DNA of 64,000 nt. It comes from Prevotellaceae bacterium. Lineage in GTDB: Bacteria; Bacteroidota; Bacteroidia; Bacteroidales; Bacteroidaceae. Positions 19,681 to 28,705 of this stretch are shown in pieces. The stretch lies in NCBI GenBank assembly GCA_022508665.1, contig JAFLUT010000001.1, positions 62,001 to 126,000 of the forward strand, read 5' to 3'. The translations under genes were made by a program, and so were the position numbers. Numbering within the stretch: position 1 is the stretch's first letter; each line of letters starts with the position of its first letter. A model generated the notes under the pieces. That model was not told the DNA's origin. It ran no database searches and saw only the letters and a program-made list of their open reading frames with translations.

Positions 19681-20787
19681 TCAGTTTGCGGTTGCTTGAG
19701 TTAACTGCTTGAAGTCTTCATACACCTCCATTGGGGATGAGATGATACCTCCCGACCGGCCTGTGTGATAGACCTTTGTCTGCCCCTCTGCGGCAAGGCG
19801 GACATCTTTTATCATCTGACCTTCGCATTGTTCTACACACAGGATACCTTTCAACTGCTTAGAAAGTTGGTTGATGACTTTCTCGGGAAATGGCCAAAGC
19901 GTCTTTGGGCGTAGCATACCTATCTTCACGCCCTCTTCACGGAGCATGTCGATTGCCTTCATGCTGACACGTGATGATATGCCGTATGCGACAATCATAT
20001 ATTCGGTGCTTTCATCCACATTATACAGTTCGTAATCAACCTCTTCCACTTCGATTTGGCGATACTTGGCAGACATCTTCCTGTTGCGGTCTTCCATTAC
20101 GGCTGGGTCAAATTCCAATGATGAGTGGAAGTTGTATGCACGTTTTTTCAGTCCGATGCCATTTGTACCCCACGGACATTGCTGTCCGATTTCCTCCTCT
20201 GTGCGACGAGGGATGAACGGCGGCAGTTCCACCTTTTCCATCATCTGACCTATCACTCCGTCGCTAAGCACGATGACAGGCATTCTCCACTTGAAAGTCA
20301 ATTCCTTAGCCCTGCCCATGCAGTCGCACATTTCCTGCACGCTGTTTGGCGCAAGCACGATGAGATTGTAGTCGCCGTTGCCACCGCCATATACCGACTG
20401 GTTGTAGTCCGCCTGCCCCGGCTGAATTGTGCCAAGCCCGGGACCTCCCCGTCCTACACTGACAATAACTCCGGGTATTTCGCAAGCCGCCATGTAACTA
20501 AGCCCCTCTTGCATCAGCGCTATGCCGGGGGAAGAACTCGATGTGAAAGCCAGTTTACCAGTACACCCTGCACCATAAAGCATATTGATAGACGCCACCT
20601 CGCTTTCCGCTTGCAGCACCACCATGCCTGTTGTCTCCCACGGTTTGTCAGCCGCCAAAGTTTCCAGCACCTCGCTCTGCGGAGTGATTGGATAGCCGAA
20701 GAAACCGTCATACCCGTAGCGGATAGCAGCCTTGGCTATTGCCTCGTTGCCTTTCAGCAACACTATGTCTTTCTGTCCGTTGTACAT
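19681..20787 (-). CDS. 2-oxoacid:ferredoxin oxidoreductase alpha subunit (VorB/KorA-like)
   Basis: LLKGNEAIAKAAIRYGYDGFFGYPITPQSEVLETLA ... QAESEVASINMLYGAGCTGKLAFTSSSSPGIALMQEGLSY. Confidence 0.92.
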   Translation of the reverse strand: MYNGQKDIVLLKGNEAIAKAAIRYGYDGFFGYPITPQSEVLETLAADKPWETTGMVVLQAESEVASINMLYGAGCTGKLAFTSSSSPGIALMQEGLSYMAACEIPGVIVSVGRGGPGLGTIQPGQADYNQSVYGGGNGDYNLIVLAPNSVQEMCDCMGRAKELTFKWRMPVIVLSDGVIGQMMEKVELPPFIPRRTEEEIGQQCPWGTNGIGLKKRAYNFHSSLEFDPAVMEDRNRKMSAKYRQIEVEEVDYELYNVDESTEYMIVAYGISSRVSMKAIDMLREEGVKIGMLRPKTLWPFPEKVINQLSKQLKGILCVEQCEGQMIKDVRLAAEGQTKVYHTGRSGGIISSPMEVYEDFKQLTQATAN

Positions 20788-20791
20788 CTTC

Positions 20792-21019
20792 TTACTCCTC
20801 CTTTTTTCTGTAAACCGTTATACATCCGTCAGGGCAGACAACAGCACAACTTGTGCACCCGTTGCACACCTCCCAGTTCGTCTGCTCCGCAAAGTTATAG
20901 CCCTTGTGGTTGACTGTTTCGCTCAGTTTCACAAGGTTCAATGGACAGGCTATAGCACAGAGGTTGCACCCTTTGCAACGCTCTATATCTACTACGATAG
21001 CACCTCTAATCTTTGCCAT
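20792..21019 (-). CDS. 4Fe-4S ferredoxin subunit of the oxidoreductase
   Basis: CKGCNLCAIACPLNLV and CNGCTSCAVVCPDGCI. Confidence 0.9.
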   Translation of the reverse strand: MAKIRGAIVVDIERCKGCNLCAIACPLNLVKLSETVNHKGYNFAEQTNWEVCNGCTSCAVVCPDGCITVYRKKEE

Positions 21020-21049
21020 GGTTGTCTTTATGTTTTGTTTACCTTTATT

Positions 21050-21229
21050 TTAAGGATTAAATCTATCTTTACAATAAAACTCAATGACATTCATCGTCAG
21101 TTCCCTCAGTTCTACGGCTTTCGAATTGTCGTTCAGTTTGATAGCCTCTGCGAAAGAGTCGAGGCACACTTTCCAGTCCTGCCTGGCGTATGCCTCTATA
21201 CCTCGCTTTATCCACTCTTCCTCCGTCAT
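21050..21229 (-). CDS. Small TPR-like protein (59 aa), missed by the ORF track length cutoff
   Basis: Reads MTEEEWIKRGIEAYARQDWKVCLDSFAEAIKLNDNSKAVELRELTMNVIEFYCKDRFNP*, sits in register between the synthetase and ferredoxin genes. Confidence 0.8.
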   Translation of the reverse strand: MTEEEWIKRGIEAYARQDWKVCLDSFAEAIKLNDNSKAVELRELTMNVIEFYCKDRFNP

Positions 21230-21283
21230 AGCGATGCTTCCTTTCCCGCTCTACCCTCCTTGCTATTCTCCTCTATCTCACTG

Positions 21284-22972
21284 TCATTTCTTCGCATCAT
21301 TCTGCAATTTATCCGCATCATTCTGTCGGATTTCCACACGGCGAATTTTGCCCGAATGGGTCTTTGGCAACTCATCGACAAACTCCACAATGCGTGGGTA
21401 CTTATATGGCGCAGTGACTTGCTTCACATGGGTTTGCAACTCCTTTTTCAGGTCATCACCTGCCTTGTTCTTCCACTCCTTGCCAAGCACCACGGTGGCC
21501 TTCACTATCATGCCTCGTATCTCGTCAGGCACGCCCGTAATGGCACACTCCACCACAGCAGGGTGAGTCATCAATGCACTCTCCACCTCGAAAGGACCGA
21601 TGCGATAGCCTGACGACTTTATCACATCGTCAACACGCCCGATGAACCAGTAGTAGCCGTCTTCGTCCTTGTATGCGAGGTCGCCAGTGAAGTAGTAGCC
21701 ATCGTGCCATGCCTTGTGCGTCGCTTCCGGATTGTTGTAGTATTCACAGCACAAGCCTATTTGCTTCCTCTCCTCTGTGCGGATGACTATTTGCCCTTGC
21801 TCTCCCACACCAGCCTCTGTGCCGTCCTCCTTCAAGAGGTGTATGTCGTACTGCGGCATAGGCTTTCCCATTGATCCCGGCTTTGTCTTCATCCATGCAG
21901 TGGTGGCAATAAGACAAGTGCCTTCGCTCTGTCCGAAACCTTCTTTTATTTCCAGTCCAGTGGCAGCGAGGAATTTCTCATACACAGCAGAGTTGAGCGC
22001 CTCGCCTGCCGTCGTCACATGCTCCAAAGAACTAAGGTCGAAATGGCTCAAATCCTCACGTATCATAAAGCGGTAGATTGTAGGGGGAGCGCAGAAACTC
22101 GTAATTCGGTACTCGCCAATCTTATTCAGAATATCGGCAGGAGTAAACTTCTCGTGGTCATACACAAAGAGCGTCGCACCTGCTATCCACTGCCCATACA
22201 TCTTGCCCCATGTTGCCTTTGCCCAGCCAGTGTCTGCCACCGTCAGATGCAGACTGTCCATGTGCAGACAGTGCCAATATGCCGCTGTTCCTATGTGTCC
22301 GATAGGATATGTGTGGTCGTGTATCGCCATTTTAGGCTCGCCGTTAGTACCAGATGTGAAGTACATCAGCAGATAGTCGGAAGATTTCGTTTTGTTCTCC
22401 CCCTTATATTCAGGCGATGCCTCTACCCCAGCGTTGAAATCCTCCCACCCTTCGGGTATGTCTGGCCCTATGCTGATGCGGTGCTTCAATGCAGGCCACT
22501 CCTCATGCGCCTCGTTCACGCTGCGCAGTATCTCCTTGTCGCCACACGCCACGATAGCCTTCACATTGGCATTCTTTATTCTATATACAATATCCTTCTT
22601 CGTCAGTTGGAATGATGCAGGTATAGCCACAGCACCTATCTTATGCAGGGCAAGCATGGTGAGCCAGAATTGGTAGCGGCGCTTCAGTATGAGCATCACG
22701 AAATCCCCTTTGCTAATGCCCAAAGACAGCAGGTAACTCGCCACCTTGTTGGATTCCTTCCTAATATCCTCAAACGTGAAGCGGCGCTCCTCTCCCTTGT
22801 CGTTGCACCACAGCAGCGCAAGGCGGTCGGGAGTCATCTTTGCCCACTCGTCCATCACGTCGAATGCAAAGTTGAAGTTCTCTGGTATTATGAACTCGAA
22901 ATTCTTTTGAAAATCCTCTTGTGAAGTAAATACCGACTGCTTCAGAAATCGGTCAAGCATTGGATTGTCCAT
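21284..22972 (-). CDS. AMP-forming acyl-CoA synthetase
   Basis: YFTSGTNGEPKMAIHDH, GFGQSEGTCL, YYFTGDLAYKDEDGYYWFIGRVDDVIKSSGYRIGPFEVE, PKTHSGKIRR. Start taken at MDNPMLDRF (M18). Confidence 0.92.
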   Translation of the reverse strand: MDNPMLDRFLKQSVFTSQEDFQKNFEFIIPENFNFAFDVMDEWAKMTPDRLALLWCNDKGEERRFTFEDIRKESNKVASYLLSLGISKGDFVMLILKRRYQFWLTMLALHKIGAVAIPASFQLTKKDIVYRIKNANVKAIVACGDKEILRSVNEAHEEWPALKHRISIGPDIPEGWEDFNAGVEASPEYKGENKTKSSDYLLMYFTSGTNGEPKMAIHDHTYPIGHIGTAAYWHCLHMDSLHLTVADTGWAKATWGKMYGQWIAGATLFVYDHEKFTPADILNKIGEYRITSFCAPPTIYRFMIREDLSHFDLSSLEHVTTAGEALNSAVYEKFLAATGLEIKEGFGQSEGTCLIATTAWMKTKPGSMGKPMPQYDIHLLKEDGTEAGVGEQGQIVIRTEERKQIGLCCEYYNNPEATHKAWHDGYYFTGDLAYKDEDGYYWFIGRVDDVIKSSGYRIGPFEVESALMTHPAVVECAITGVPDEIRGMIVKATVVLGKEWKNKAGDDLKKELQTHVKQVTAPYKYPRIVEFVDELPKTHSGKIRRVEIRQNDADKLQNDAKK

Positions 22973-23395
22973 GTTCTGTCTCGCTCTTTTTGTGTTGTTT
23001 GGTATTGGCACTACACGCACCACGTATTGTATATATAATATATCTGATTATTTCCACAAAAAAATGCACACTCTGTCAGAAGAGAGCCATTTTCCGACTT
23101 CAAAATTACCAACAAAAAACGTTCCCAACAAATAAAAAAGCCATAAAAATAAGGCTTTTACACACACAGCAAACGAGTGTGTAAAAATGGGGAAAGAAAA
23201 ATGCACACTCTCCAAAATGATGTGTAAGGAACAGAGATTATGATAGGCATGGCACTCCACTTTCGCACAAGGAATGAGGCATGGGAAGGGGAAGAGCCAT
23301 TATCAGCCGTAAAGAAAGGCTTACGTAAACGGAAAGCAATAAACAAAGGGAATGATATACACGGTATCGTTAGACCAGATGTCAGCCGTGTGTGT

Positions 23396-23485
23396 TCTTA
23401 AAATATAAGTTATGTTTTATAAAATATAAGTTTAATTTTACAAAATATAGGTTATATTTTATAAAACATAACTTATATTTTAAGA
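23396..23485. repeat. AT-rich 21-bp x4 tandem array that is also a perfect 34-bp-arm palindrome
   Basis: Arms 23396-23429 and 23452-23485 are exact reverse complements; 21-mers AAAATATAAGTTATGTTTTAT / AAAATATAAGTTTAATTTTAC / AAAATATAGGTTATATTTTAT / AAAACATAACTTATATTTTAA. Confidence 0.9.
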
Positions 23486-23550
23486 GCGTTAGTGATTTGC
23501 ACCGATGAGCGCCAATGAATTTGGGCAATGATATAGATGTTGCCTAAACT

Positions 23551-24708
23551 CTACTGTTGTCCGGGAACGTTGCCGTCCATAGCGCCAACAAGCATTTCAA
23601 GCAGTTCGTCGGTAGGGCGAGAGAGTTTCATGTTGCCCACTTGGCTCTGCGACTGACGCTTGCCAGAACGGATGTCAGCCAAACGCTGTTGCAGTATCTC
23701 CTTCATCTGCGCCTTGTGATTAGTGTCAGCAGAAGGGTCGGAGAAAGGCTTCACCCAACGTGCCAACTGCATGTCGTCAGCATCGAGATTGGGGTTGGCG
23801 AGGTACTCGCGGATATAGCTGAGATAGTTATCGTAGTTCTTCTGCTTGTCTGAGAGTGTGATGAGGGTAGAGAGACGGTAGTGGTCAGCATTCTTCACGC
23901 CTAAGTCGGCAAGCAGGGCATTGAAGCGGTCGAACTGCTCTTGGTTGAGAGTGGCAGTGCCGTCAGCCTCGTTGATGAGTTGGCGCTGGTAGTTGTTGAG
24001 GACGCTCTGTATCTTCATGTTTACAGGCATCTCACCAATCTGCGCTTTGAGGTCAGCAGGATTTTTCGCTGTATATATGAATGATGTAGCGAAAGGATTG
24101 TTGATGCTGCGCATGAATATCATGCGGAGAACACTATCGGCAGCGAAGGTTGCCTCCTTGCCTTCGAGAATTGCTTCAGCCACGAGGTCAGCCTCATCGT
24201 TCTTATAACTTGCGTTGAGCGATGCGAGATACTCCTGCAAGAACTGAGGGTCGCGGTCGCCGCTCTCCCAACGTGCTTTGAGGTCGGAAGAGGAATTGTC
24301 CTTGCTCTTCTCGTCAACCTTAGCAATGAACTCCTCAGCACCGCTGCCTCCGAGGAAACGTCCTATTTCCTGTGCATCTGCATTGAAGATGACGAATGTT
24401 GGGTAAGCCTGAATTTGCAGTTTCTTTGCGAGCGGAGCGCCGTACTCGCTCTCCATGTCTATTTGGAGATTGACAAACTTAGGATTCATGTATGCTCCGA
24501 CCTGTTCCTGCGGAAAGACGTCGCGTGCCATTTTCTTGCATGGACCGCACCATTGGGTGAAGCAGTCGAGAAAGATGAGCTTGTTTTCAGCCTTTGCCTT
24601 GGCAGAAGCCTGTTCGAGGGTTGTGCCTTCGGGTTCGAAAGCCATTCCTTGTGCCAGCATGGCGAGAGTTGCCACGAAGGCTGTCAATGTAAGTGAAAAG
24701 CGTTTCAT
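23551..24708 (-). CDS. Thioredoxin-fold secreted protein (thiol:disulfide type)
   Basis: Signal peptide; AENKLIFLDCFTQWCGPCKKMARDVFPQEQVGAYMNPKFVNLQIDME. Confidence 0.9.
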   Translation of the reverse strand: MKRFSLTLTAFVATLAMLAQGMAFEPEGTTLEQASAKAKAENKLIFLDCFTQWCGPCKKMARDVFPQEQVGAYMNPKFVNLQIDMESEYGAPLAKKLQIQAYPTFVIFNADAQEIGRFLGGSGAEEFIAKVDEKSKDNSSSDLKARWESGDRDPQFLQEYLASLNASYKNDEADLVAEAILEGKEATFAADSVLRMIFMRSINNPFATSFIYTAKNPADLKAQIGEMPVNMKIQSVLNNYQRQLINEADGTATLNQEQFDRFNALLADLGVKNADHYRLSTLITLSDKQKNYDNYLSYIREYLANPNLDADDMQLARWVKPFSDPSADTNHKAQMKEILQQRLADIRSGKRQSQSQVGNMKLSRPTDELLEMLVGAMDGNVPGQQ

Positions 24709-24744
24709 TGTTAATTATTATTAGAGTTAGTTTTTATAGGAGGA

Positions 24745-24794
24745 GATAAGGAGCATAGACACTATGACGTTTATCATAGGCTATGCTCTCTATC
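24745..24794 (-). other. Bipartite inverted repeat between two cistrons of the SusCD operon
   Basis: GATAAGGAGCATAG (24745-24758) / CTATGCTCTCTATC (24781-24794) outer stem with two mismatches; CTATGA/TCATAG inner stem (24762-24767 / 24774-24779). Confidence 0.5.
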
Positions 24795-24800
24795 TTCTTA

Positions 24801-26426
24801 TTATTGCATTGAGAATTTCCATGCCATATCTTTAACCTTGCCCGGCACAGTGTAATCGTAAGAATTTGCGGTATTGAGTATTCCGCTGGCAGGGTTGATG
24901 AGGTATTGATAAACGTGTCCTTCCTGCGTTTCTTCGTTCCATGTGGCAATGTGTACGAGGTTGTCAGAACGTGGAACAAGTCCAAATCCATATATTGTGC
25001 CATGGTAGTATTTCATTATGCGCACGCAGGTCACTTCCTCGCCGTCGGGCGCTGTCCATGCCACAGTGGCTGGCAACTTGCTGTCATAAGCAAAGTTGTA
25101 GAGGGTGTTTCCTGCCGAATAATATATGAAACTGCCCACATGGCTGGACGCCATGGATGTTGCCTTATCAATGTTTGGACACAGTTCGTCCATTGGGTAT
25201 AGACCTACACCGATGACGCTGTCGGTTGGCGCTGAGCCTGAAAAGTTGGTCACAGCAAGGTAGCGCTCTCCGCCTTTCGCCATGATGATGTAGTCGTATG
25301 GGCGGATATTAACCATTTGGCTTGTACCCTTGCCCCAGTCTGCCATTACTAATGTCATGCCTGTGTTGTTGACATCGAAAGCGGCAAGTTCGAGGTCTTG
25401 CTCACCAAATGTCTCCAACTGCGCAGAGTTGTAGGCAGAATAGCGGAAACGATGATAGGTCTGGTCATACACCACAATTCCGTAATTGAGCGTCTGAGCC
25501 AATTCAGCATTCCATGGGGCAAGTTCCCCAATGGCGTCGAGGGAGAACTTAGGCACTCCGAACTTGGTGGTGCGACCTTCCGTGGCACTGTAAGCGTATG
25601 TATTAGTATATATGTCATTGTTGTTGATAAGCACTTCCGAACTTTGTCCAGCAACAACTCCCGAACCATGCTCACCATACCATGTAGGACGCATTGTATG
25701 CGGCGGTTCATTGAAGAAGTCCTCAAAATCCAATGCTTTCGCTATGCCCGTCTCGTTAACTCCAACAAGGGTATAGTCAGTGCATAGACCTATGTAGTTG
25801 TTGCCTGCACCCAGAGACACAGCGATGTCGAGGCAACGTATTGGCTGACCACGCAAAGGTTCGCCATTGGTCGTTTCGTAGAGGTTTGAGTAATAGCGGT
25901 TATAGTTTACGTTGAGTTTAGTCCAAGGGTTGATGATGAGAGCAAGGTCCGAATAGCCCGGCGCATCGGCACGCTCGTAGAACACCATCCAACCGCCATC
26001 GAACACCTCGCTCACGGCTACGGGGATGCGGAAGAACTGGCGGATGCCGTCGTTGCGGTTTGTAACCACAAGTTGAACATAATAAGTTCCTCCTGTACGG
26101 CTTATCACAGCACTCAGTCTGCGTTCAGTGCTAAGAGTGTCTATCACAGTGCTTGCTCCTGCGCCCGATGTGGCACTATAGATAGTCCAAAGATAGTCGA
26201 GAGGAGCGTTTGAGTCGTCAGTCACAAGAGTTCCATTATAGTATATCTTGGGGTCAAGCGTGAGTTCGTCAAATCTCATTATAGAATACTCCGACTGTAT
26301 GCCAGCGTCAAGCGTGTCGATGTCTACCACATCGAGTTCATGGTAGTCATAGTTACCCTTGTCCTCATAGCATCCCACAAGGAGAAGCACTGCAAAGGTC
26401 ATTATTGCTGTTAATTTCGTTTTCAT
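24801..26426 (-). CDS. PKD-like family lipoprotein
   Basis: MKTKLTAIMTFAVLLLVGCYEDKGNYDYHELDVVDIDTLDAG: typical PKD-like lipoprotein start; operonic with SusC/D. Confidence 0.8.
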   Translation of the reverse strand: MKTKLTAIMTFAVLLLVGCYEDKGNYDYHELDVVDIDTLDAGIQSEYSIMRFDELTLDPKIYYNGTLVTDDSNAPLDYLWTIYSATSGAGASTVIDTLSTERRLSAVISRTGGTYYVQLVVTNRNDGIRQFFRIPVAVSEVFDGGWMVFYERADAPGYSDLALIINPWTKLNVNYNRYYSNLYETTNGEPLRGQPIRCLDIAVSLGAGNNYIGLCTDYTLVGVNETGIAKALDFEDFFNEPPHTMRPTWYGEHGSGVVAGQSSEVLINNNDIYTNTYAYSATEGRTTKFGVPKFSLDAIGELAPWNAELAQTLNYGIVVYDQTYHRFRYSAYNSAQLETFGEQDLELAAFDVNNTGMTLVMADWGKGTSQMVNIRPYDYIIMAKGGERYLAVTNFSGSAPTDSVIGVGLYPMDELCPNIDKATSMASSHVGSFIYYSAGNTLYNFAYDSKLPATVAWTAPDGEEVTCVRIMKYYHGTIYGFGLVPRSDNLVHIATWNEETQEGHVYQYLINPASGILNTANSYDYTVPGKVKDMAWKFSMQ

Positions 26427-26482
26427 GCGAATGAGTATAAATAAAGAGTTATAATTATATGAGAATGAAATGAATGCTTTGG

Positions 26483-27256
26483 TCAGAATGTCACGAGCGC
26501 TCCGAACTCGTCAGTAAGCGGAGTGTCGTGCGTTGCGTTGTAATCGTTCAGCGCACTCTGCAACTTTTGTTTCAGATACGATTCAGCATAGATGATTGAG
26601 ACTGTATTGGTTGCCTCGTCATACCCTGTCTGAGCGTTGTTGTTTATCTCGAAGTCGATAAGTCCAAGAACCTCTATCATAAACTGGTACTTAACTTTGC
26701 TGTATGTCCCGAAGTAGCGAGAGAGGGGCATTTTGGGGAAATTGGCCGTGTCCCAGTTGTCGGGCTTGGCAAGATAGTTTTTCAGCACAACTGTAAACTC
26801 TTGTCGATTTTCTGTTCCGATAGAGAATATGTCGTTGCTGACCATGCGGAAACTTACCTGTCCGTCATTGTCGGAGAACATATCAGGGTCTGACAGTTTC
26901 TGCGAGTTGAAATACACCTTGAATGTTCCGCCTATCTCGCCTGCCGGAATGACGTAGTCCTCCATGCGTATGGTGTTGGCGACCTTGTCGTAGTCCTCGC
27001 CAAAGGCTTCTAAACGAAAAGTGCGGTCGTGGTCGGCAGGCATTCCGCTGATTTGAGCGTAGAAAGTCACACTGCCCTCCTCATAGGAATAGGAGTAGTT
27101 GTACGTCGTTGTCTCATAGACCGCCACTTCCGTGCCGACCCAAAGGTTGAGACTACAATATGATGTGTCAAAATGCGACACTTCTTCTTTTGAGCAACTG
27201 GAGACAAGCAACAGTGCAACAACCGCCAATATATTTCTTATATTCAGATATTTCAT
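26483..27256 (-). CDS. DUF4843-type lipoprotein
   Basis: Start taken at MKYLNIRNILAVVALLLVSSCSKEEVSHFDTSYCSLNLWVG (M37 of listed ORF); position between SusD and PKD-like gene. Confidence 0.75.
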   Translation of the reverse strand: MKYLNIRNILAVVALLLVSSCSKEEVSHFDTSYCSLNLWVGTEVAVYETTTYNYSYSYEEGSVTFYAQISGMPADHDRTFRLEAFGEDYDKVANTIRMEDYVIPAGEIGGTFKVYFNSQKLSDPDMFSDNDGQVSFRMVSNDIFSIGTENRQEFTVVLKNYLAKPDNWDTANFPKMPLSRYFGTYSKVKYQFMIEVLGLIDFEINNNAQTGYDEATNTVSIIYAESYLKQKLQSALNDYNATHDTPLTDEFGALVTF

Positions 27257-27272
27257 TAGTCTAATTATTTTA

Positions 27273-28700
27273 TTACTTGTTAGGTTCACGTTGAGCCGAC
27301 TCTGTCTCTGTGATTGGCAGAGGGAATGTGTATACCTTTTCCTGCACGGCATCGACAGTAGCATTAGGAATAATCTGTCTGTTCAGACGTTTGTAGAGGA
27401 AGAACAGTTGCCCCTCGCCAATAAACTCTCGGCGATATTCGTGCATGAGTTCCAAGAAGTAGTCGTTTGGCAACTCGTCAAGAGGTGAGAGGTTGCGTGC
27501 CACCCTTAGTTGGTTGAGAGAAGTCTTTGCGGCATCTGTATCGCCGTTGCGGTACTCCACCTCGCTCTTGATGAGATACATTTCAGAGATACGGATGAGA
27601 GGCATCTTAAACTTATAATATGTGGAAGACCCATTAGGCTCATCGTATTTTGTCAAGTAACGGTTATTGGCATGAGTGCCTGTACCCGACTTGAAGAGGA
27701 ATGTATGGCGGTAGTCCTGTGTTGCGTTGTCGAAATAGTCGAGAAGACGCTCACGAGTGACCGCAAAGCCGTATGCTGAGGCATCGGAGAAATACTCGTC
27801 GGCGATGTCTGCCGTAAGGGTCAAATTGTTGAGGGCAAACAAATGTTCAGCAGCCAACACACGGTCTGCTCCCGACTGCAAGTCAGCCACAGTAGCCCAT
27901 GGGAATTTGTCAGAATCAATCACAACGTTTGCCGCTTTTAGTGCATTGTCATAGTCTCCCATCCACATATAGACTCTTGCCTCCATTGCTTTGACAGCAT
28001 AGTAGTTTAGGTGCAACTGGCGATTTAGAAGATAACCATTATCTACCGACTCCGTTATCTCCCTGCCTGTCACTATCGGGTCAGACGTAGCGAGAAGTGC
28101 CTCCGCAGCGAGCAGGTCTTTTAAGACTAATTCTGCCACCTCATGCACTGTGAGTTGAGGAAACACCCTGTAACTCAATGCTGTGCTGTATGGTATAGAA
28201 GGCTGGTCGGGATTTACTTCGTAACTAACACCAAAACAACGCAACAGGTCGAAATGCAAGAAAGCACGGAGAGCCAATGCCTCGCCCTTGATAACGTCAT
28301 GATTGTCTGCTGAGAATAGTTTCACATTGTCATCGATGTGAGCCAACAGGTTGTTAGCATTGGCTATGCCTGTGTAGTTGTTTGCCCAAATGCTGCGGAT
28401 GTAGCCAGTTGGCGTAGAAGCGTCGTAATTATAGGCTACCGCGTCGTCGTAGGCTGTTGAATAGTAGAAATCCCACTCCTGCCCCAAAATACCGATGAAG
28501 CCATAGGTCATTTCTTTTGTGTATGTACCAGTAGATACCATAGAAGAATATACTCCTGCAAGTGCTTCTTTGTATCCACTCTCTGTCTCAAAGAGTTCTG
28601 TGTCTTCCACTTGAGAGCGTGGCTGCACATCAAGCCAGTCGTTGCACGCTGTCAGCGTCAATCCAACTGCTATAAATAATATATATTGTATCTTTTTCAT
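27273..28700 (-). CDS. SusD/RagB family nutrient-binding outer-membrane lipoprotein
   Basis: LTACNDWLDVQPRSQVEDTELFETESGYKEALAGVYSSM ... RREFIGEGQLFFLYKRLN. Confidence 0.95.
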   Translation of the reverse strand: MKKIQYILFIAVGLTLTACNDWLDVQPRSQVEDTELFETESGYKEALAGVYSSMVSTGTYTKEMTYGFIGILGQEWDFYYSTAYDDAVAYNYDASTPTGYIRSIWANNYTGIANANNLLAHIDDNVKLFSADNHDVIKGEALALRAFLHFDLLRCFGVSYEVNPDQPSIPYSTALSYRVFPQLTVHEVAELVLKDLLAAEALLATSDPIVTGREITESVDNGYLLNRQLHLNYYAVKAMEARVYMWMGDYDNALKAANVVIDSDKFPWATVADLQSGADRVLAAEHLFALNNLTLTADIADEYFSDASAYGFAVTRERLLDYFDNATQDYRHTFLFKSGTGTHANNRYLTKYDEPNGSSTYYKFKMPLIRISEMYLIKSEVEYRNGDTDAAKTSLNQLRVARNLSPLDELPNDYFLELMHEYRREFIGEGQLFFLYKRLNRQIIPNATVDAVQEKVYTFPLPITETESAQREPNK

Positions 28701-28705
28701 GTGGT

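Noticed and set aside
20125-21613. Long plus-strand ORFs opposite the oxidoreductase operon
   Set aside because: Antisense to strongly recognised alpha/ferredoxin/synthetase genes; no motifs.
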